DNA of 64,000 nt from Eurosta solidaginis (GCF_040869045.1 NC_090320.1:240746978-240810977), one strand, 5' to 3'; numbered from the stretch's first letter, positions 11,711-23,330 are shown. Notes: generated by a model not told the origin, from the sequence alone. Translations and numbers: made by a program.

Positions 11711-11936
11711 GTCTTAACTTTTCTGATTTCTCCCATTTTTTAGGATGACTTTCTTGTTATGATAAGTCTTAATTTTATGAAAGCATCACCTGAGCGAACT
11801 ACTTCGTTCAGACGAGCTTTGATCGCTGGAGCGTAGGTTAAACCCTTTATTTCCTTCCTTAAAGAAGTTGCGATCGTGGCCTCTACAAAACACCACCTAA
11901 GAACCGCTTAGATCAACCATGCCATCTTTGAAAAAT
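11711..11936. other. unassigned spacer
   Basis: Short interval between the LINE and the MITE. Minus-strand codons of the LINE may continue into it, but no motif is clear. The last nine bases (11928-11936, TTGAAAAAT) are the left target duplication of the MITE. Confidence 0.4.
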
Positions 11937-12400
11937 GGAGGGGTGTAATAAGGCCTTTAAGGCCTTATATCGCTATCGATTGAGAAATAAAGCCTTTATT
12001 AAGAATAAGGTCTTATTTCACATTTAAAACGCAATTAGGTCTTTTTTGATATGTGCAATAACCCCTTTATTTATTTACGCGAGAACTTATGAGAATTCCA
12101 AAGAGCTAAGAGTTTATTGTTATGTTAGCCGATCCAACACCGGCTACGCTATGCACAGTAATTCTGCGTAGAACACCTTTCTGCATAGGCGGCCTTTGGC
12201 CGCGTTTATAAAAAATAACCCTGGACTACGCCATGCAAAGTCCGGGTGTGACGTCCTTCTGCGTAGTACACCCTTTTGCGCCGAAGGCCGCCTTTGCAGA
12301 AAGTTGGTATGGATTATTAGCCTTTTTTGGTCGTTGTCCCCTATGCCAGGCACTTGCCACAAAGTGAAATAAAGCCTTTAGAACCTTATTACACCCCTCC
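11937..12400. mobile_element. 464-bp MITE, 9-bp TSD (Mutator-like?)
   Basis: Perfect 17-bp terminal inverted repeats, GGAGGGGTGTAATAAGG at 11937-11953 and its complement at 12384-12400, with weaker pairing continuing inward. Direct repeats TTGAAAAAT flank it (11928-11936 and 12401-12409). A 9-bp duplication is typical of Mutator-like elements; the superfamily call is inference. Inside, a ~75-base segment (GCTACGCTATGCA...TGCGTAG...GGCGGCC) occurs twice. No transposase frame. Confidence 0.88.
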
Positions 12401-12409
12401 TTGAAAAAT

Positions 12410-13857
12410 ATCTTAAAAACGGAAGTATTAAGTCATATCGGTGAACTTATGGCGGACCTTGTACTCTACATTAGCATACGAGTATATGTCTGGCCACGCA
12501 CAAGCACACACACGACAGCAGCTGATCCTATGCATCGCACTGAGATGCATTTATTGTCGGCCTTTGTCGTTCATTGGCTCACACGACTCAAAATTTAGTT
12601 GTGCGTGCGCATCATTTCTACTATAGCTGTATTGTTGTTGTTCTTGGCTGCATCAATGTGGTCGATGTTACATACTGACGCGTCTCGTTAACTCTACGCA
12701 ATGTTGAATGACAGAAAACATCGATTGCAATAAATTATCGATTAGACTTAAGGTTGGTTGACTGTATTGGTGAAAAAAAAAACCGCCGAACGCCGGGCAT
12801 ACCCAGCAAATGTCCAACCAGTCGACTAGACGCAAGGAGATAGGAAATTTACGCTAAGCTGCCTAGCTGCAGAATAACAACGTCAAGGTAAAGTAATAAG
12901 TGCCGCAAGCACGTAGATATGTAAGGTTACGTGAAGGTGTTTAGCTGGGCAAGTCTTTAAGATTATGACATGACGTATATGTTTCTTTTGAACTAAGAGA
13001 TTATCTGGAGTTCCAGGTAAATTGTGAAGTTGGTATTCTTTCATTTGGAAATTTTAATATGTGATGGTCCTTTTTTTACTTACATGAGGGCTTATTACAT
13101 TTATCTAAACTGATTTAAAATAGGCCGTAGATGGACTTATTGTATATGATGAACTAGCCGTCGTTAAAGCTATCGGATTCACTCTATATCTACTAAACAT
13201 AATAGGCTTCATTACAAACGAAGGGAAAATGTTGCCATTCCAGTTTTAGCCACACGGGAAAACAAAGCGCCTCCCACCACCGAACTCGCGGCTCTCGAAA
13301 TGCAGCATTATGTCTTTCAATTAAAAATATGCCAAGGACCTTAAGGTATCTAGGAAAAACTTCTGCGGCGTCCTCAGCAGGATGAAACGCAACTTCTTAA
13401 TCGAATGCAGAGCCATATTATACTTGTGACGAATGAATCGGGGCGTCACAGCCAAAGGGACGACAGAGAAAAGTTTTTCAACTTTTTAAAAGAGATACCA
13501 AATAGGACCTCAGATTAAAGGGAACGCCCTTGAAACAATCTTGCGATCAGAATGAATGCTTTTCGGGCAAAAGGTGGGCCATAGACTTAGACATTATGCT
13601 GGTCTATTTTAACTTTAATAGTCTTTAAACTGACTGCGGCCTCTGCACAGCCCAATACGGAAATGAACATATATACGCTTTATGATGATCACATCATCGA
13701 GAGCATCATGGCACAGACCAACAAAACTTTTCGTTCCTTCTTTCCATGTCAGTTAAAAACACTAAGGGTAGTCAGGGGAAGAGACTGCGTATTTAATCGC
13801 TACCATCGTAGGGGAATAGATAAGAAAATTTCCATTATGTAGCATTGCCAATCATTT
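12410..13857. other. unassigned sequence
   Basis: No coding motif, RNA gene or repeat boundary could be supported. Composition is ordinary for the window. Confidence 0.35.
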
Positions 13858-14018
13858 CATGTCCTTGTCACCGTAGCCTGTAGTATTCACCGGAGAAGTA
13901 CTCCCCTCAGTGGCGTTCACCAAAAAAGATTTTCGATTCTGGAGAATCTTTATTTGTTTCATGTCATATTCACGGTACCTTGTGGTAATCGCCGGAGAAG
14001 TACTCCCTGGGTGGTGTT
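13858..14018. repeat. direct repeat pair, ~102-bp offset
   Basis: Two related ~50-base segments starting at 13858 and 13960. Each runs CATGTC...CACGGTA/CACCGTA...CGCCGGAGAAGTACTCCC (or TCACCGGAG), followed by a GTGGCGTTC/GTGGTGTTC block. Probably an old internal duplication of an unidentified element. Confidence 0.6.
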
Positions 14019-14271
14019 CTAAAAGTCCTAATCGGACATTTTTTAGTGTGGCTTCAGTCTTCAGCATCATTAATTGGCCCTTCTCCAAACTTAGTGGCGG
14101 ACCCCCTTCCTCTGCCCACAAACTGCGGTGTTGACTGAAATACTTTCTTTAGAAGCCCTTCTTGGATCATAGCAAGCACTTTATCTTGTAGTCATTTACC
14201 GCAATATCACTTTATTGCCTCTTTATCTAATCCAGAGATGGCAGAACCCACGACGCCTTTGTTAAGACCAA
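14019..14271. other. unassigned spacer
   Basis: No supported feature between the direct repeat pair and the jockey-like 3' tail. Confidence 0.35.
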
Positions 14272-15240
14272 TGTTGTTGTTGTTGTAGCAGTGCTTCTCT
14301 CCAATAGGCGAGACCGATCACAAATTGTTATCAATATCCTCTAACGGGAGTACAAGGAAACTTCCTCTAACGGGAGTACAAGGAAACTTGCTGTTTCCAC
14401 AGGGGTGGACCATAGTGAGAGGGGTGTTAGAGGCGTGGGTTCACAGTATAATTGAAGAGATGGTTAGTGTCATGTGGGGACACATTGCAGCAGGACATAC
14501 ATTTTTTATGCTGAGGTTGATTCTGGATAGGTAAGAACCTGTTACAGTACCCAGATCGAATTTGAGGTAGAGTAACGCGCGTTTGCCTAGGGAGAGTGTG
14601 TTCCTCTTCTGCGAGTTCTGGGTATTTTTCTTCAAGAACTGGATTCGCCAGGCAATTCCTGGCATAGAGGTCCGACGCCTGTTTGTGGATATCACTGAGG
14701 ACCTGCTTGTGCTTTTTTGCTTCATACGGCTGTGTTCTGAGGTGCCGCATTTCCTCATAATGCTTGCGGAGATGGCCCCTTAAGCCACTGGGAGGTGTGG
14801 CCTCATCAATCAGATGTCTGTTGGGATGCCCAGGTTTCTGGGTATTCAACAGAAACTGTTTGTTCAGCATTTCATTTCTCTCCCTAATGGGGAGCCTCAT
14901 TGTATCGTGTAGGTGGTATTTTGGGGACATAAGAAGACAGCCCGCAGCGTTTCTGAGGGCAGTGTTTTGGCAGGCCTGTATTTTCTTCCAGTGAATAAAC
15001 TTTAGGCTTGGCGACCATATCGGGGACGCGTCGCATGCAATTGGCCGGCCAATTGCTTTGTAAGTGGTAATGAGCGTTTCTTTGTCTTTACCCCAAGTGC
15101 TGCCGGCAAGAGATTTGAATATTTTATTACGGCTCTGGGTTTTAGGTACAATTTCGGTTGCATGCTCTCCAAAATATAGATCCTGATCGAACGTCACACC
15201 CAAATGGAAGGGATTTGATATCACCACATGGAACCTTCTT
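14272..15240 (-). mobile_element. jockey-like LINE, 3' end
   Basis: Antisense, 5'-truncated LINE. The minus strand gives the C-terminal ~266 codons of the RT protein, then a 3' UTR ending in GCTACAACAACAACAAC (14290 down to 14274). Copies at 22440-22812 and 49680-50160 share the same C-terminus and tail. A 26-bp segment of the 3' UTR is tandemly duplicated (14338-14363 and 14364-14389). Confidence 0.87.
14427..15227 (-). pseudogene. jockey-like RT C-terminal fragment
   Basis: 266 open codons. Near the start is the block FHLGVTFDQDLYFGEH (the 'LGVT-D' motif after the RT palm). It is followed by the thumb region (KETLITTYKAIGRP, ASPIWSP), a long basic segment, and near the end a cysteine/histidine cluster (CMSCCNVSPHDTNHLFN) matching the CCHC-like end of jockey-clade ORF2 proteins. 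The palm with its catalytic Asp pair is absent, so this piece has no activity. The good open frame suggests a fairly recent insertion. Jockey clade is assigned from motif memory. Confidence 0.85.
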
Positions 15241-16289
15241 GGTAATTAAACCCCGTCCTTCCGTGAGGTTGACAATTTGGTTGGAGAATCCATAAATTGC
15301 GCTAGCTACCCTTTGAAAAAGTTGAACTACACAACACCTAGAATCCGCGCTCTAGGAGTGCGAAGAGTACGCTTGCTACCTTGAATGATAACAATCCGGG
15401 CACAGCCATGTACTGGAGTTCTGTGTAGCTTCTCACTTTATTTTAAATGCCCAACTGAGCTTTCGTACAATGTCATACGCTCGTGGTACTTCCTGTTCAA
15501 ATCGTTATTGACGTTAATTGTTGACACACAATATTTACTGCTCCAATTCTCAGCTGATTTATTCAGTAGCTCGTTTTTTAATCATATCTTCGCATAACAC
15601 ACAAATCCCGCAACTCCCTAATCAACAAGTCATAAAAAAATAGCTCGAAAGTTTATATTAAATATATTCTTGAATTCATATAATCTTGAAGTAGCAACAC
15701 AAACTTGTAATTTTGAAAATTTACTCGTATCATCTTCGTCAAGCACACATCACACCATTGCAGCTACGGCTACCACTGCTGCGCATGCGTATAATTTAAA
15801 AAAAAAATTCGTTTTATAATCTTCATCACCTCGGGGCGTCAATATAATTACGATTATTATTATTATTAAGTGCTGGTTTATTTTACATACGCAGCACACT
15901 TGACGTTTAAGGTCTGATAAATGAAAAAAAAGAGAGAAGCGCTTTAATAATATCTTTTGTCATAATCACACCAGGAGCTGCAAAAGCTGAAGCTTACACA
16001 TGCATTACATTGGCATGGCATGGCATAGCATCATCATCCAAAGTGCGTTGGCATCTGTTTGACGAGGTGTTTTTAAACGAGCGATCTTATCATCGACGGT
16101 CCGTTCTAAACAAGCGATCTTGATAATAATGAGAGCCATATTTTATTATTGCACATCTGTTGTTGTCGTGTTGTGGTTTGGTTGTAGTTATTAATGTTTT
16201 TGATGATGTTGTTTGTTTCAGATATTTCTTAATTTTGTTTTTACTTTTGGAGTCTACGTTGCTTAAAGATTATGGAGTATTTCTACCCA
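15241..16289. other. unassigned AT-rich sequence
   Basis: No gene is supported. The LINE's reading may continue for a few tens of bases past 15240 in broken frames. An (ATT)n microsatellite lies at about 15850-15868, and a GGCATGGCATGGCAT run at about 16013-16027. Confidence 0.4.
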
Positions 16290-16371
16290 GCTGTATTTGT
16301 ACACAGGGTATTATAATTTTGGTTGAATAACGGTTGGTTGTACAGCTATAAAGGAGTCGAGATAGATATAG

Positions 16372-16570
16372 ATGAGTTTTCGCTAAGAGCTTTTCATGGC
16401 AGAAATACACTCTGAGTGCTTGCCAAAAACTACCGAGAGGTCATCCCGTTTTGAAAAATGTTCTTCTAGTTGAAAAAAACTCTTCTAAAATTTTGATGTT
16501 GCTTTTCCTGGGGCGAGAACCCAGGATCTTCGCTGTGGTAGGCGGAGCACGCTACCATCACACCACGGCG
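16372..16570 (-). mobile_element. SINE-1 fragment, head and middle
   Basis: Read on the minus strand, it begins with the tRNA-like head (CGTGGTGTGATGGTAGCGTG as A-box region, GGTTCTCGCC as a mutated B box) and continues to the CTCTTAGCGAAAACTC block. The 3' third is missing here; a separate 3' piece lies 180 bp to the right, in an order not explained by a single insertion. Confidence 0.8.
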
Positions 16571-16747
16571 GTGAGATATCTTCACCACATTTTCGATATC
16601 GTAATTTTAGAAAAATGGAAAAAATGAGATAATTCAAAAACGAATAACGCTAAGTTAATGAAATTCGCTTATGACGCAAAACATAAATTCCAAACAATTT
16701 TGGAACATGGGCGTGGCACCACCCACATTTAAAAGAAGAAAATAAAA

Positions 16748-16905
16748 ATAAAAAAGAAATAAATGTAAGGCGCGATAACCTCCGAAGAGATCTAAGGCCG
16801 AGCTTCTCTTCCAATTTGCGTCGTGCTCCTATTGATTTTCCCTACAAATCGACCGGACGGGACCTACATGTTTTATGCCGACTCCCAACGGCATCTGCAA
16901 GTTTA
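16748..16905 (-). mobile_element. SINE-1 fragment, 3' part
   Basis: Contains the family's 3' half, from CTTGCAGATGCCGTTGGG through GGTTATCGCGCCTTACATTTATTTC. The tRNA-like head is absent, so it is a 5'-truncated copy. Confidence 0.8.
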
Positions 16906-17246
16906 ACAAGCCGCAAATAAAAAGCCATTAACGATATTACATAGAAAATTTGGCAGACACTATCCTTGCCAAATTATATAGACTGAGTGGAGATAATCAA
17001 AATCGGTTAAAGACCACGCCCACTTTTCCTAAAGTTCTAACCTTAACAAAGTTTGCAATAACCCGATGGTATTTAACTACATTTGACTGATATTCTACCT
17101 CAGTAGTGATATGGTTGAACTAAGAACAAAACATAAACAAATTTTGAAAATGGACGTGACCAGCCCCTTTTTTGTAACTTTTTCCAAAATACTTTCAATG
17201 CTATAAGACGAACAAAAATATCCCAATTCGAACAAAATTTGGCATA

Positions 17247-20200
17247 CAGAGTGTACCTATTAACTTTGGTAGCACAGCAGTTGATCGTAACGGCATACAC
17301 GAATCCAGATTAATATAGACTTCCATGTATCAAAATGCTCAGGATGAAAAAAGGTAGTGCCATGTCCGTCCGTCCGTCTGTCCTTCCGACCGCCTGTGCA
17401 CGCGATAACTAGTGTAAATATTGAGTTATCTTATTGAAACCTGGTATATGGGATCCTTGGCACTCATCTCCCATCTCTATTTTAAATGAGCGAAATCGGA
17501 TGAAAACCACGCCCACATTTTACATATATAACATTTTGGAAACACACAAAAACCTTTTATTAAGTAAATAATACATCTAGAATGTTGAAATTTGACGCTT
17601 GGACTGATATTGAGTTGAAAATTTGAAAACCTTTTTGAAAATGGGCGTGGCACCGCCCACTTGTGATAAAATCAATTTTACAAAATTTTGTAATCAAAAA
17701 TCATAAACCGTCAAACCTATCATAACAAAATTCTACACAGAGGTTGCCTTTACTATAAAAATGCATTGAAGAAAAATTTAAGAAATCGGTTAAGAACGAC
17801 GTCCAATTTATATAAAAAAATTTGAAAAAGATAAAATAAGCTATATCTTTGCAAAAAAGAGCTTTATTTCAATGGTATTTCATTTCCCAAGTAGAATTAT
17901 AACAAGAAAAAGCTAAAATTAACCACGCCCACTTTTATATATAAAGGATGTTTAAAATGGTCGTAGACTAGAACAGGGATCGCCACAAGCTTCTTATGGA
18001 AGCGTGACCACACCTACTTTGAAATCCAGAAAGTAACTGTAAAAACTTCGAAAATTAATAAAATGATATTATTTTATTTAGAAAGAAAATTATATATTTT
18101 GTAATCCTGATAAAATAAAATTATTTTATATTTTTTGGCTTTTTATTTTAATTTTTTTTTTTTTTTTTGTTTAGAAACAAAATAATATATTTTCTAACTT
18201 TTATTAAATAAAAATTCATTCATTCATTTTATTTAATCTTTTATTTTTTTTTTTGTTTGTTTTATTTTTACATTTTTTTATTTAATAGTATTTAGGAAAG
18301 AAGGATTAAAGTTAGGATGAAGAATAATAAAAAGACTAATAAAGTAAAAAAAAAACGGAGAAACTGGAAATATGAACCTACTTTAAATTGTCCGCAACTA
18401 ATTTGTCTATATCTATTTTGATGTTTGTGATTGATAATTTAAGAAGCGCTTCTAAATGCTGATTTGTAACTCTATTAATATTTTTAAATATATTAATATA
18501 TTAGTATTTAAAATTTTTTTTTAAATAACTGCCAATAAAATTTATATTTTGAAATAACATACAAAGTAAAATACTTCAAAAATAATTTACAAAAATAAAG
18601 TATCTATATTTAACTCAAGTAGATAACCCTACAGCAATAATAAGAAAAAAATCGCCGCCAGTTGACGTAAGGATCAAAATATTTAAAAAAAAATGGTATA
18701 TGTGTTGCAGCCAAAAAGGGCTCCTACGCATTATCTAAGTGAGGATTTAAATGAGCCAAAGCAGACCACAGATACAAGTTTTTCGAGTTTTTCTTCTAGC
18801 GGGAGTTTTTTTCACAAAGCGATTTCTATTCCCGTATGTAATATGTGTTCCAAATATGAGCCAAATGGGACCACATATACGATTTTTTTAAATATTTCGG
18901 TCCATGCGCCACCTATCGGACTTTTTTTTTTAATATTGCATTGTCATCGGGTTCTGAACTATATTCCAGGTTTCAAGCTTGTGGCTTATCGGGAAGTTAC
19001 TTAAATTTCGATAACAAAATTCTGTTCGCTGCACAGAGTCAAGCTAAATAAAACCGTTTAAAAAACACGGCTATTAATTATTATATTCTATTAGATAAAT
19101 GAGTGATAATCTTAAATTATCTTATCCGGTCAATAGTGGTGAAACAAAGCATGCAGGTACTTCAAACTTATCACTAATATATATATTCCACATTCAATTT
19201 TTAAGTTCAAGTGAGACGAAATAAATTTTTGTCAGTGAACGTCTATTCATCATTTTGTTTTGTAAAAAATAGCTACAACCATTCAGCGAGCAAAAATGGC
19301 GCTGGCACGTACACAAACCCAGTCGGACTTGGTAGCTTTCAAAGTTAACATATCGCATTGTTTTCTTGAATGCATTTAAAAATACTTCTACATGCGTTCA
19401 ATTCAAATTTAATTTAATTTAAATTTTAATTATATCAAGAAGAATTTCCGAGCTCTAGGCCACACATATATATTATACCATATACATATGTTGTATTTAT
19501 TTATTTTGTCGATATTTCGATTTCAATTAGAAATCATCTTCAGGGCTGTAAAAAATATACTTTTCTATAAAAACTATAAATGCACAAACATAATCTAACA
19601 CTTACACTTGTGAATGCACCTTGTCGACTAATTTAAAATTTCAGCGCAGAACACAGAATATCATAAATAGAAAACAAAGATGTATACAAATAATAATACA
19701 AATAAAAATAAAAACAACATCAATTAAATTTTAATTATTAAATAAATGAAATAAAGCTTCGTTGTTTTCGTACAGGTGAAACAAAAATATACCCAAAAAT
19801 ATTACTTCAAATTTCATTTTACACGAAATTATAGCAGTTAGTTCCTAATGGGTACAGCAGAATACATTCGGTTGTGGGCGAGAGGATAGAATGCGTGCTC
19901 GCGGGGATGTGTGGTGCGCTTGCCTATGCTGTGCGCTTGCCTGAGTGTTTTACAAAAACAATTGCGTGAAAGCGCTTATGGGCTGGCGATCCCTGGACTA
20001 GAATAATAAGCTATATCTTAGCGAAAAATAGTTGTGTATCAATGATATTTCACTTACCAATTTTTGTTGGAAGAGTAAATTTGGAGACATTTTTTTAATA
20101 AGCCACGCCCCTATTCCGAACAAGCATTACACAACATTTCTAGAGCCCAAAAAAAATCCCTTTACAAATTTGGGAAAAGTAATTTACCTGAAATTAACTG

Positions 20201-20275
20201 TACAATTGAAACTCACGTTGAGTATATAGTGTTCGGTTACACCCGAACTTATACTCCCTTACTTGTTTATTTTTC
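17247..20275 (-). repeat. CCACGCCC-family copy split by a hAT
   Basis: Begins with a degraded end block near 17247 and carries the CATGTCCGTCCGTCCGTC block (17360s), several ACCACGCCCAC blocks and GGGCGTGGCACCGCCCAC (17643-17660). It then breaks at 17973 and resumes at 19996. It closes with GTTCGGTTACACCCGAAC (hairpin, about 20231-20248) and TTACTTGTTT. With the hAT removed, about 1.0 kb is continuous. Confidence 0.78.
17974..19995. mobile_element. hAT-type element, 2022 bp, 8-bp TSD
   Basis: Perfect 12-bp terminal inverted repeats (CAGGGATCGCCA at 17974-17985; TGGCGATCCCTG at 19984-19995) are flanked by identical 8-bp repeats GACTAGAA (17966-17973 and 19996-20003). The CAGGG start and 8-bp duplication are hallmarks of hAT elements. 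The interior is very AT-rich. Its longest frame (18693-19004) shows no hAT transposase or BED motif, so it is probably non-autonomous. Removing it exactly restores the host repeat. Subterminal blocks (TTATGGAAGCGTGA against CATAAGCGCTTTCACGC) are partly inverted. Confidence 0.92.
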
Positions 20276-20550
20276 AATCCGGTGCTTAGTTCCGCGCTGA
20301 TAAGAAGACATCTGAAACACTCTTGGTTAAAGAGGTATTGGAATAAGTTAGGTTAGGTTAAGAGGCGAGCATGTTGGAACATTTCACATTTTCACCCGGA
20401 TTCATTTTTGTCGACTATCACTGCCATCAATAAGTGCCGGGAGCGGGCACACTTGCTCAACCAGATACTCCTTAATTTCAAGAAAGATCGTTCCTGGTCA
20501 TAAGGACCTTGAAATCTCACAATCACTCAACTGCTTCAGAGAAAGGATTT
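20276..20550. other. unassigned spacer
   Basis: No coding motif. A GTTAGGTTAGGTTAA motif near 20346 resembles the R1/LOA-like 3' terminus, but the preceding 3' UTR is not recognisable. Confidence 0.35.
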
Positions 20551-20870
20551 ATATTGTCGCGAATGTTGACATCACTAGGCTGTTAGTAAATAATCACGCA
20601 ACAACAAAAACATTAAAGCGAGCCACACCGGAGTACATGAACACATAAATCAGCATTTATACACATACATAGAGGAAGACGAAGAGATATCTCACACACA
20701 CACACATGTAGTCATCAGCCGAATTAGTTACTCACACATACACACGCATATGTCTATGAGAAACGCATAAACTACAAATATAGCTGTATATCGCTGGTGA
20801 CCAAGGAGGAGATTCTAGAAGGTGAAACGTCTAGACCTTTGGAGAAATATGCTGACGAGGCAACAGAGAG

Positions 20871-20878
20871 TATAAAAG
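20871..20878 (+). promoter_or_regulatory. LTR TATA box
   Basis: TATAAAAG preceded by AGAGAG and followed by GCAGCGCAAGCTGA. The same block is kept in the LTR fragment at 23008-23330 (about 23295-23302), which supports function as the element's promoter. Confidence 0.75.
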
Positions 20879-20968
20879 CAGCGCAAGCTGAGGAATGACT
20901 AATCAGTTGATTTAAACACGCCATCAGTTGCGAAGTTAAGTATAATTGTACTACTCCCAAAGTAGGCT

Positions 20969-20974
20969 AATAAA
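20969..20974 (+). terminator. LTR polyadenylation signal
   Basis: AATAAA 98 bases after the TATA box, in the position expected for the end of R. The LTR at 54034-54899 has the same hexamer in TAAATAAAGACC. Confidence 0.7.
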
Positions 20975-21083
20975 GACCATTTTGCAATACAGAATATTGG
21001 AGTGATTTATTCAGCAGTTTAGCGATTCGAACGTTAGCAGAAGATGTCAAATAAGCGGAATTTCCCTAAATTCGTTACAATAT

Positions 21084-21399
21084 TATAAACCTCAAATTTC
21101 CTTATGAGATAACCTAGTGGTGATCTTACGGAGCTTTCCACTTAGTTTACATCCATTGCGGTACCTTTGCTGATCATTCCATCAGCAAATTCAATATTGC
21201 TCTAAGGCCCTCCCTAATGCCTACCTGGACGTCAAACACTATTAAAAGTAAAATATGGGCCGCTTCAGACAATAGGTCAGTGATGACTAGGAGTTTTTTT
21301 TCGGCCTAACCGTACTTAACACATGTAGTGGTACCAAGTGGAAGATGATGTTCTACCCTTCCTCTCGAATGCCCTCTTGGCACGACCCCAACAAATTGA
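21084..21399. other. unassigned sequence
   Basis: No clear motif. It could include decayed upstream LINE sequence belonging to the next feature. Confidence 0.35.
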
Positions 21400-22300
21400 C
21401 TACCACCTTTTGAAGTGGCAATACGGCCGTTGAAGACACAATGCAGGAGTTTTGATGCATCGGCGAACTCGCTGAAGAATTTCCCTCCACCCAACCAGCT
21501 GATGGACGAAGAACATATGCGAAACAATGTGGACGTTCTGTTTGGTTTCGGCAATTTACACAAGAAGACCACAACTGGAATTATTCTATTAGCTCCTCTA
21601 AGCTCAAGCAGCATTGCGTAGCATAAAACCTAAGAAAGTTCCAGAACCTCATGGAATATCCGCGGATGTAATTAGAATAACTGCAAATAATTTCCTTGAA
21701 CTTTTATTCCACATGTATGTATCACAAATTTATCGCAGAAAGGTTCTTCCCAAGCAGACGGATGGCAGCAATTACTAGGACACATTGCAAAAGGCAAAGA
21801 GATCTCAACGGTTCGTCGTCTTCACGCCCACTGTACATGCTGGACACTACAGGAAAAACGATACAAGAGCCTTCTAAGGCCACACTTCACGACAGCATTA
21901 GAGGTTGTGGGAGGGCGGCATTGCTCTCGGAGGAGAGAAGTATAGACGCCAGCTGAGAAAGGGGAGCGTGTATAGAGCAAGACTGATAGTCTTAATGGTT
22001 ACGCTGATGGCCAGGTATGATTTTAATTCAGTCAGTTGGTATGTCACATGCATCAGGTACTACTCCGCTCTTTCAAGGTAACACAATTTCTGCTTGATAT
22101 CTTGAGGGATTTCTGAGAGACCAAAATATAATGTGCAAAAGGCCTCGCGTTCAAAAAAAGTGAAAATAACATGCGAAGCAGCTCATAGTTCGGTGTTGGG
22201 CTCCAATCTTTGGAATATTACTTATGACAATATACCATGAAGCTGGCAATAGGAGTGTGGCAGAAGTACTGCAGAAAATTGGAACACGAAGTTTTTTCGC
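21400..22300 (+). pseudogene. R1-like LINE RT relic
   Basis: Plus-strand relic of a reverse transcriptase in several frames. 21611-21771 gives ALRSIKPKK followed by ISADVIRITANNF, matching the conserved K-P-K-K/A-PGPDGI block at the start of the RT domain. Then 21830-21900 gives SSSRPLYMLDTTGKT in another frame (the 'YRPLCMLDTTGK' block of R1-type LINEs). Finally 22155-22240 gives VTCEAAHSSVLGSNLWNITYDNI (the 'GVPQGSVLGP-LWN' block). The YADD box is not recoverable. Frameshifts and stops show long decay. R1/LOA-type assignment is from motif pattern. Confidence 0.75.
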
Positions 22301-22439
22301 GAACAGAGGTCGAATTCTACCTTATTCCATTTTCTAACCAGACACGATAACTTTCCTCATAATGGGAAAAATCGCAAACCTGAACTGCCTATACATAGGA
22401 AAAGTAAACGGCATATGCCACAACTTCAACGTTACCATT

Positions 22440-22812
22440 ATGTGCAGAAGCTATACGGTCAGCAGATATGTTAGAGACATACGTAAAAAGAATACCATTG
22501 TTAATCCCATTAGCGTGAGAGTAACCATAGAGCTCACGTAGGTACCTCCGGCCTGCAAGGTGAGATACGTTGTTAGTTCCAGCATCAACCCCGACATACA
22601 AAATGTATGTCCTGCTTGCAATGTGTCCCCACATGAAACCAACCATCTATTCAATTGTAATGTGGAACCAACAACTCTAACACTCCTTCACTATGGTCCA
22701 CCCCTGTTGAAACTGCAAGCTTCCGTGGACTCCCGTTAGAGGATATTGATGACAATTGTAATCGGCCGTGCCTATTGGATGGGGCGAAGATCTGCTACAA
22801 CAACAACAACAT
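22440..22812 (+). pseudogene. jockey-like LINE C-terminus and tail
   Basis: Sense copy of the family at 14272-15240. The frame at 22566-22715 reads SSINPDIQNVCPACNV followed by SPHETNHLFNC, the CCHC-like end, then the 3' UTR (CTATGGTCCACCCCTGTTG, CCCGTTAGAGGATATTGATGAC) and the tail GCTACAACAACAACAAC near 22793-22809. Upstream is frame-broken. 5'-truncated. Confidence 0.82.
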
Positions 22813-23003
22813 GCGGTGTTAGTTGGTAGCTTTTGAAAAAACGAAGGGAGGCTTTCACTCAGTTGTCTAACGGTGAGCCTTGAAAATTCCGGTCAGTGCA
22901 TAAAGCATCTTCCCCTTCCACGAAACCAAAAAATTGCCGAATACCTCATACGATTGCACTTAACCACGGAAAGGTTAGAAGCAAGGGAATAGGCAAGGCA
23001 AGC
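22813..23003. other. unassigned spacer
   Basis: No supported feature between the LINE tail and the LTR fragment. Confidence 0.35.
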
Positions 23004-23007
23004 ATAT

Positions 23008-23330
23008 TGTGACGAATATTATCATCACTAAGCTGATACTAAATAAATAATCACGCAACAATAAAAAAACATGAAGCAGCCACTGGTATATATGTACATG
23101 AACACATGAATTTCATTTACACACATATATAAAGGCAACGAAGAGATAGCTCACACAGATGGAGTCATCAGCCGAAGTTTTTACTCACACATACACACGT
23201 ATATATGTAGCTCAATTACCAAGCAGGAAATGCAGCAGTTCCAGAAGGAGAAACGTCTAGACTTTAGTAGAAAAATGCGAATGAAGCAATGGAGAGTATA
23301 AAAGCAGCGCAAGCTGAGTAGTCGTGTATT
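23008..23330 (+). mobile_element. diverged LTR fragment
   Basis: Begins TGTGACGAATATT straight after ATAT (23004-23007), as in the solo LTR at 20555, and follows it through the TATA box (GTATAAAAGCAGCGC) to about 23330. The last ~200 bases of the LTR are absent and no right-hand duplication is seen. An older, 3'-deleted copy. Confidence 0.8.

Larger units (their letters stand above)
16290..17246 (-). repeat. CCACGCCC-family fragment broken by SINE-1
   Basis: Fragments of the long non-coding family described at 39330-41365. 16300-16371 has the end block (GGTTGGTTGTACAGCTATAAAGGAGTCGAGATAGATATAGA), and 16571-16745 and 16920-17246 have middle blocks (GGGCGTGGCACCACCCAC, CACGCCCACTTTTCC). SINE-1 pieces interrupt it at 16372-16570 and 16748-16905. 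No coding content. Confidence 0.65.
20555..21079 (+). mobile_element. solo LTR, 525 bp, ATAT TSD
   Basis: Starts TGTCGCGAATGTTG and ends AATTCGTTACA, with TG...CA ends and the 4-bp duplication ATAT on both sides (20551-20554 and 21080-21083). It carries a TATA box (TATAAAAG, 20871-20878) and an AATAAA signal (20969-20974), the order expected of U3-R-U5. No internal retrotransposon sequence is attached, so it is a solo LTR. A 4-bp duplication fits Gypsy-type elements, but no polymerase is present to test this. Confidence 0.9.
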
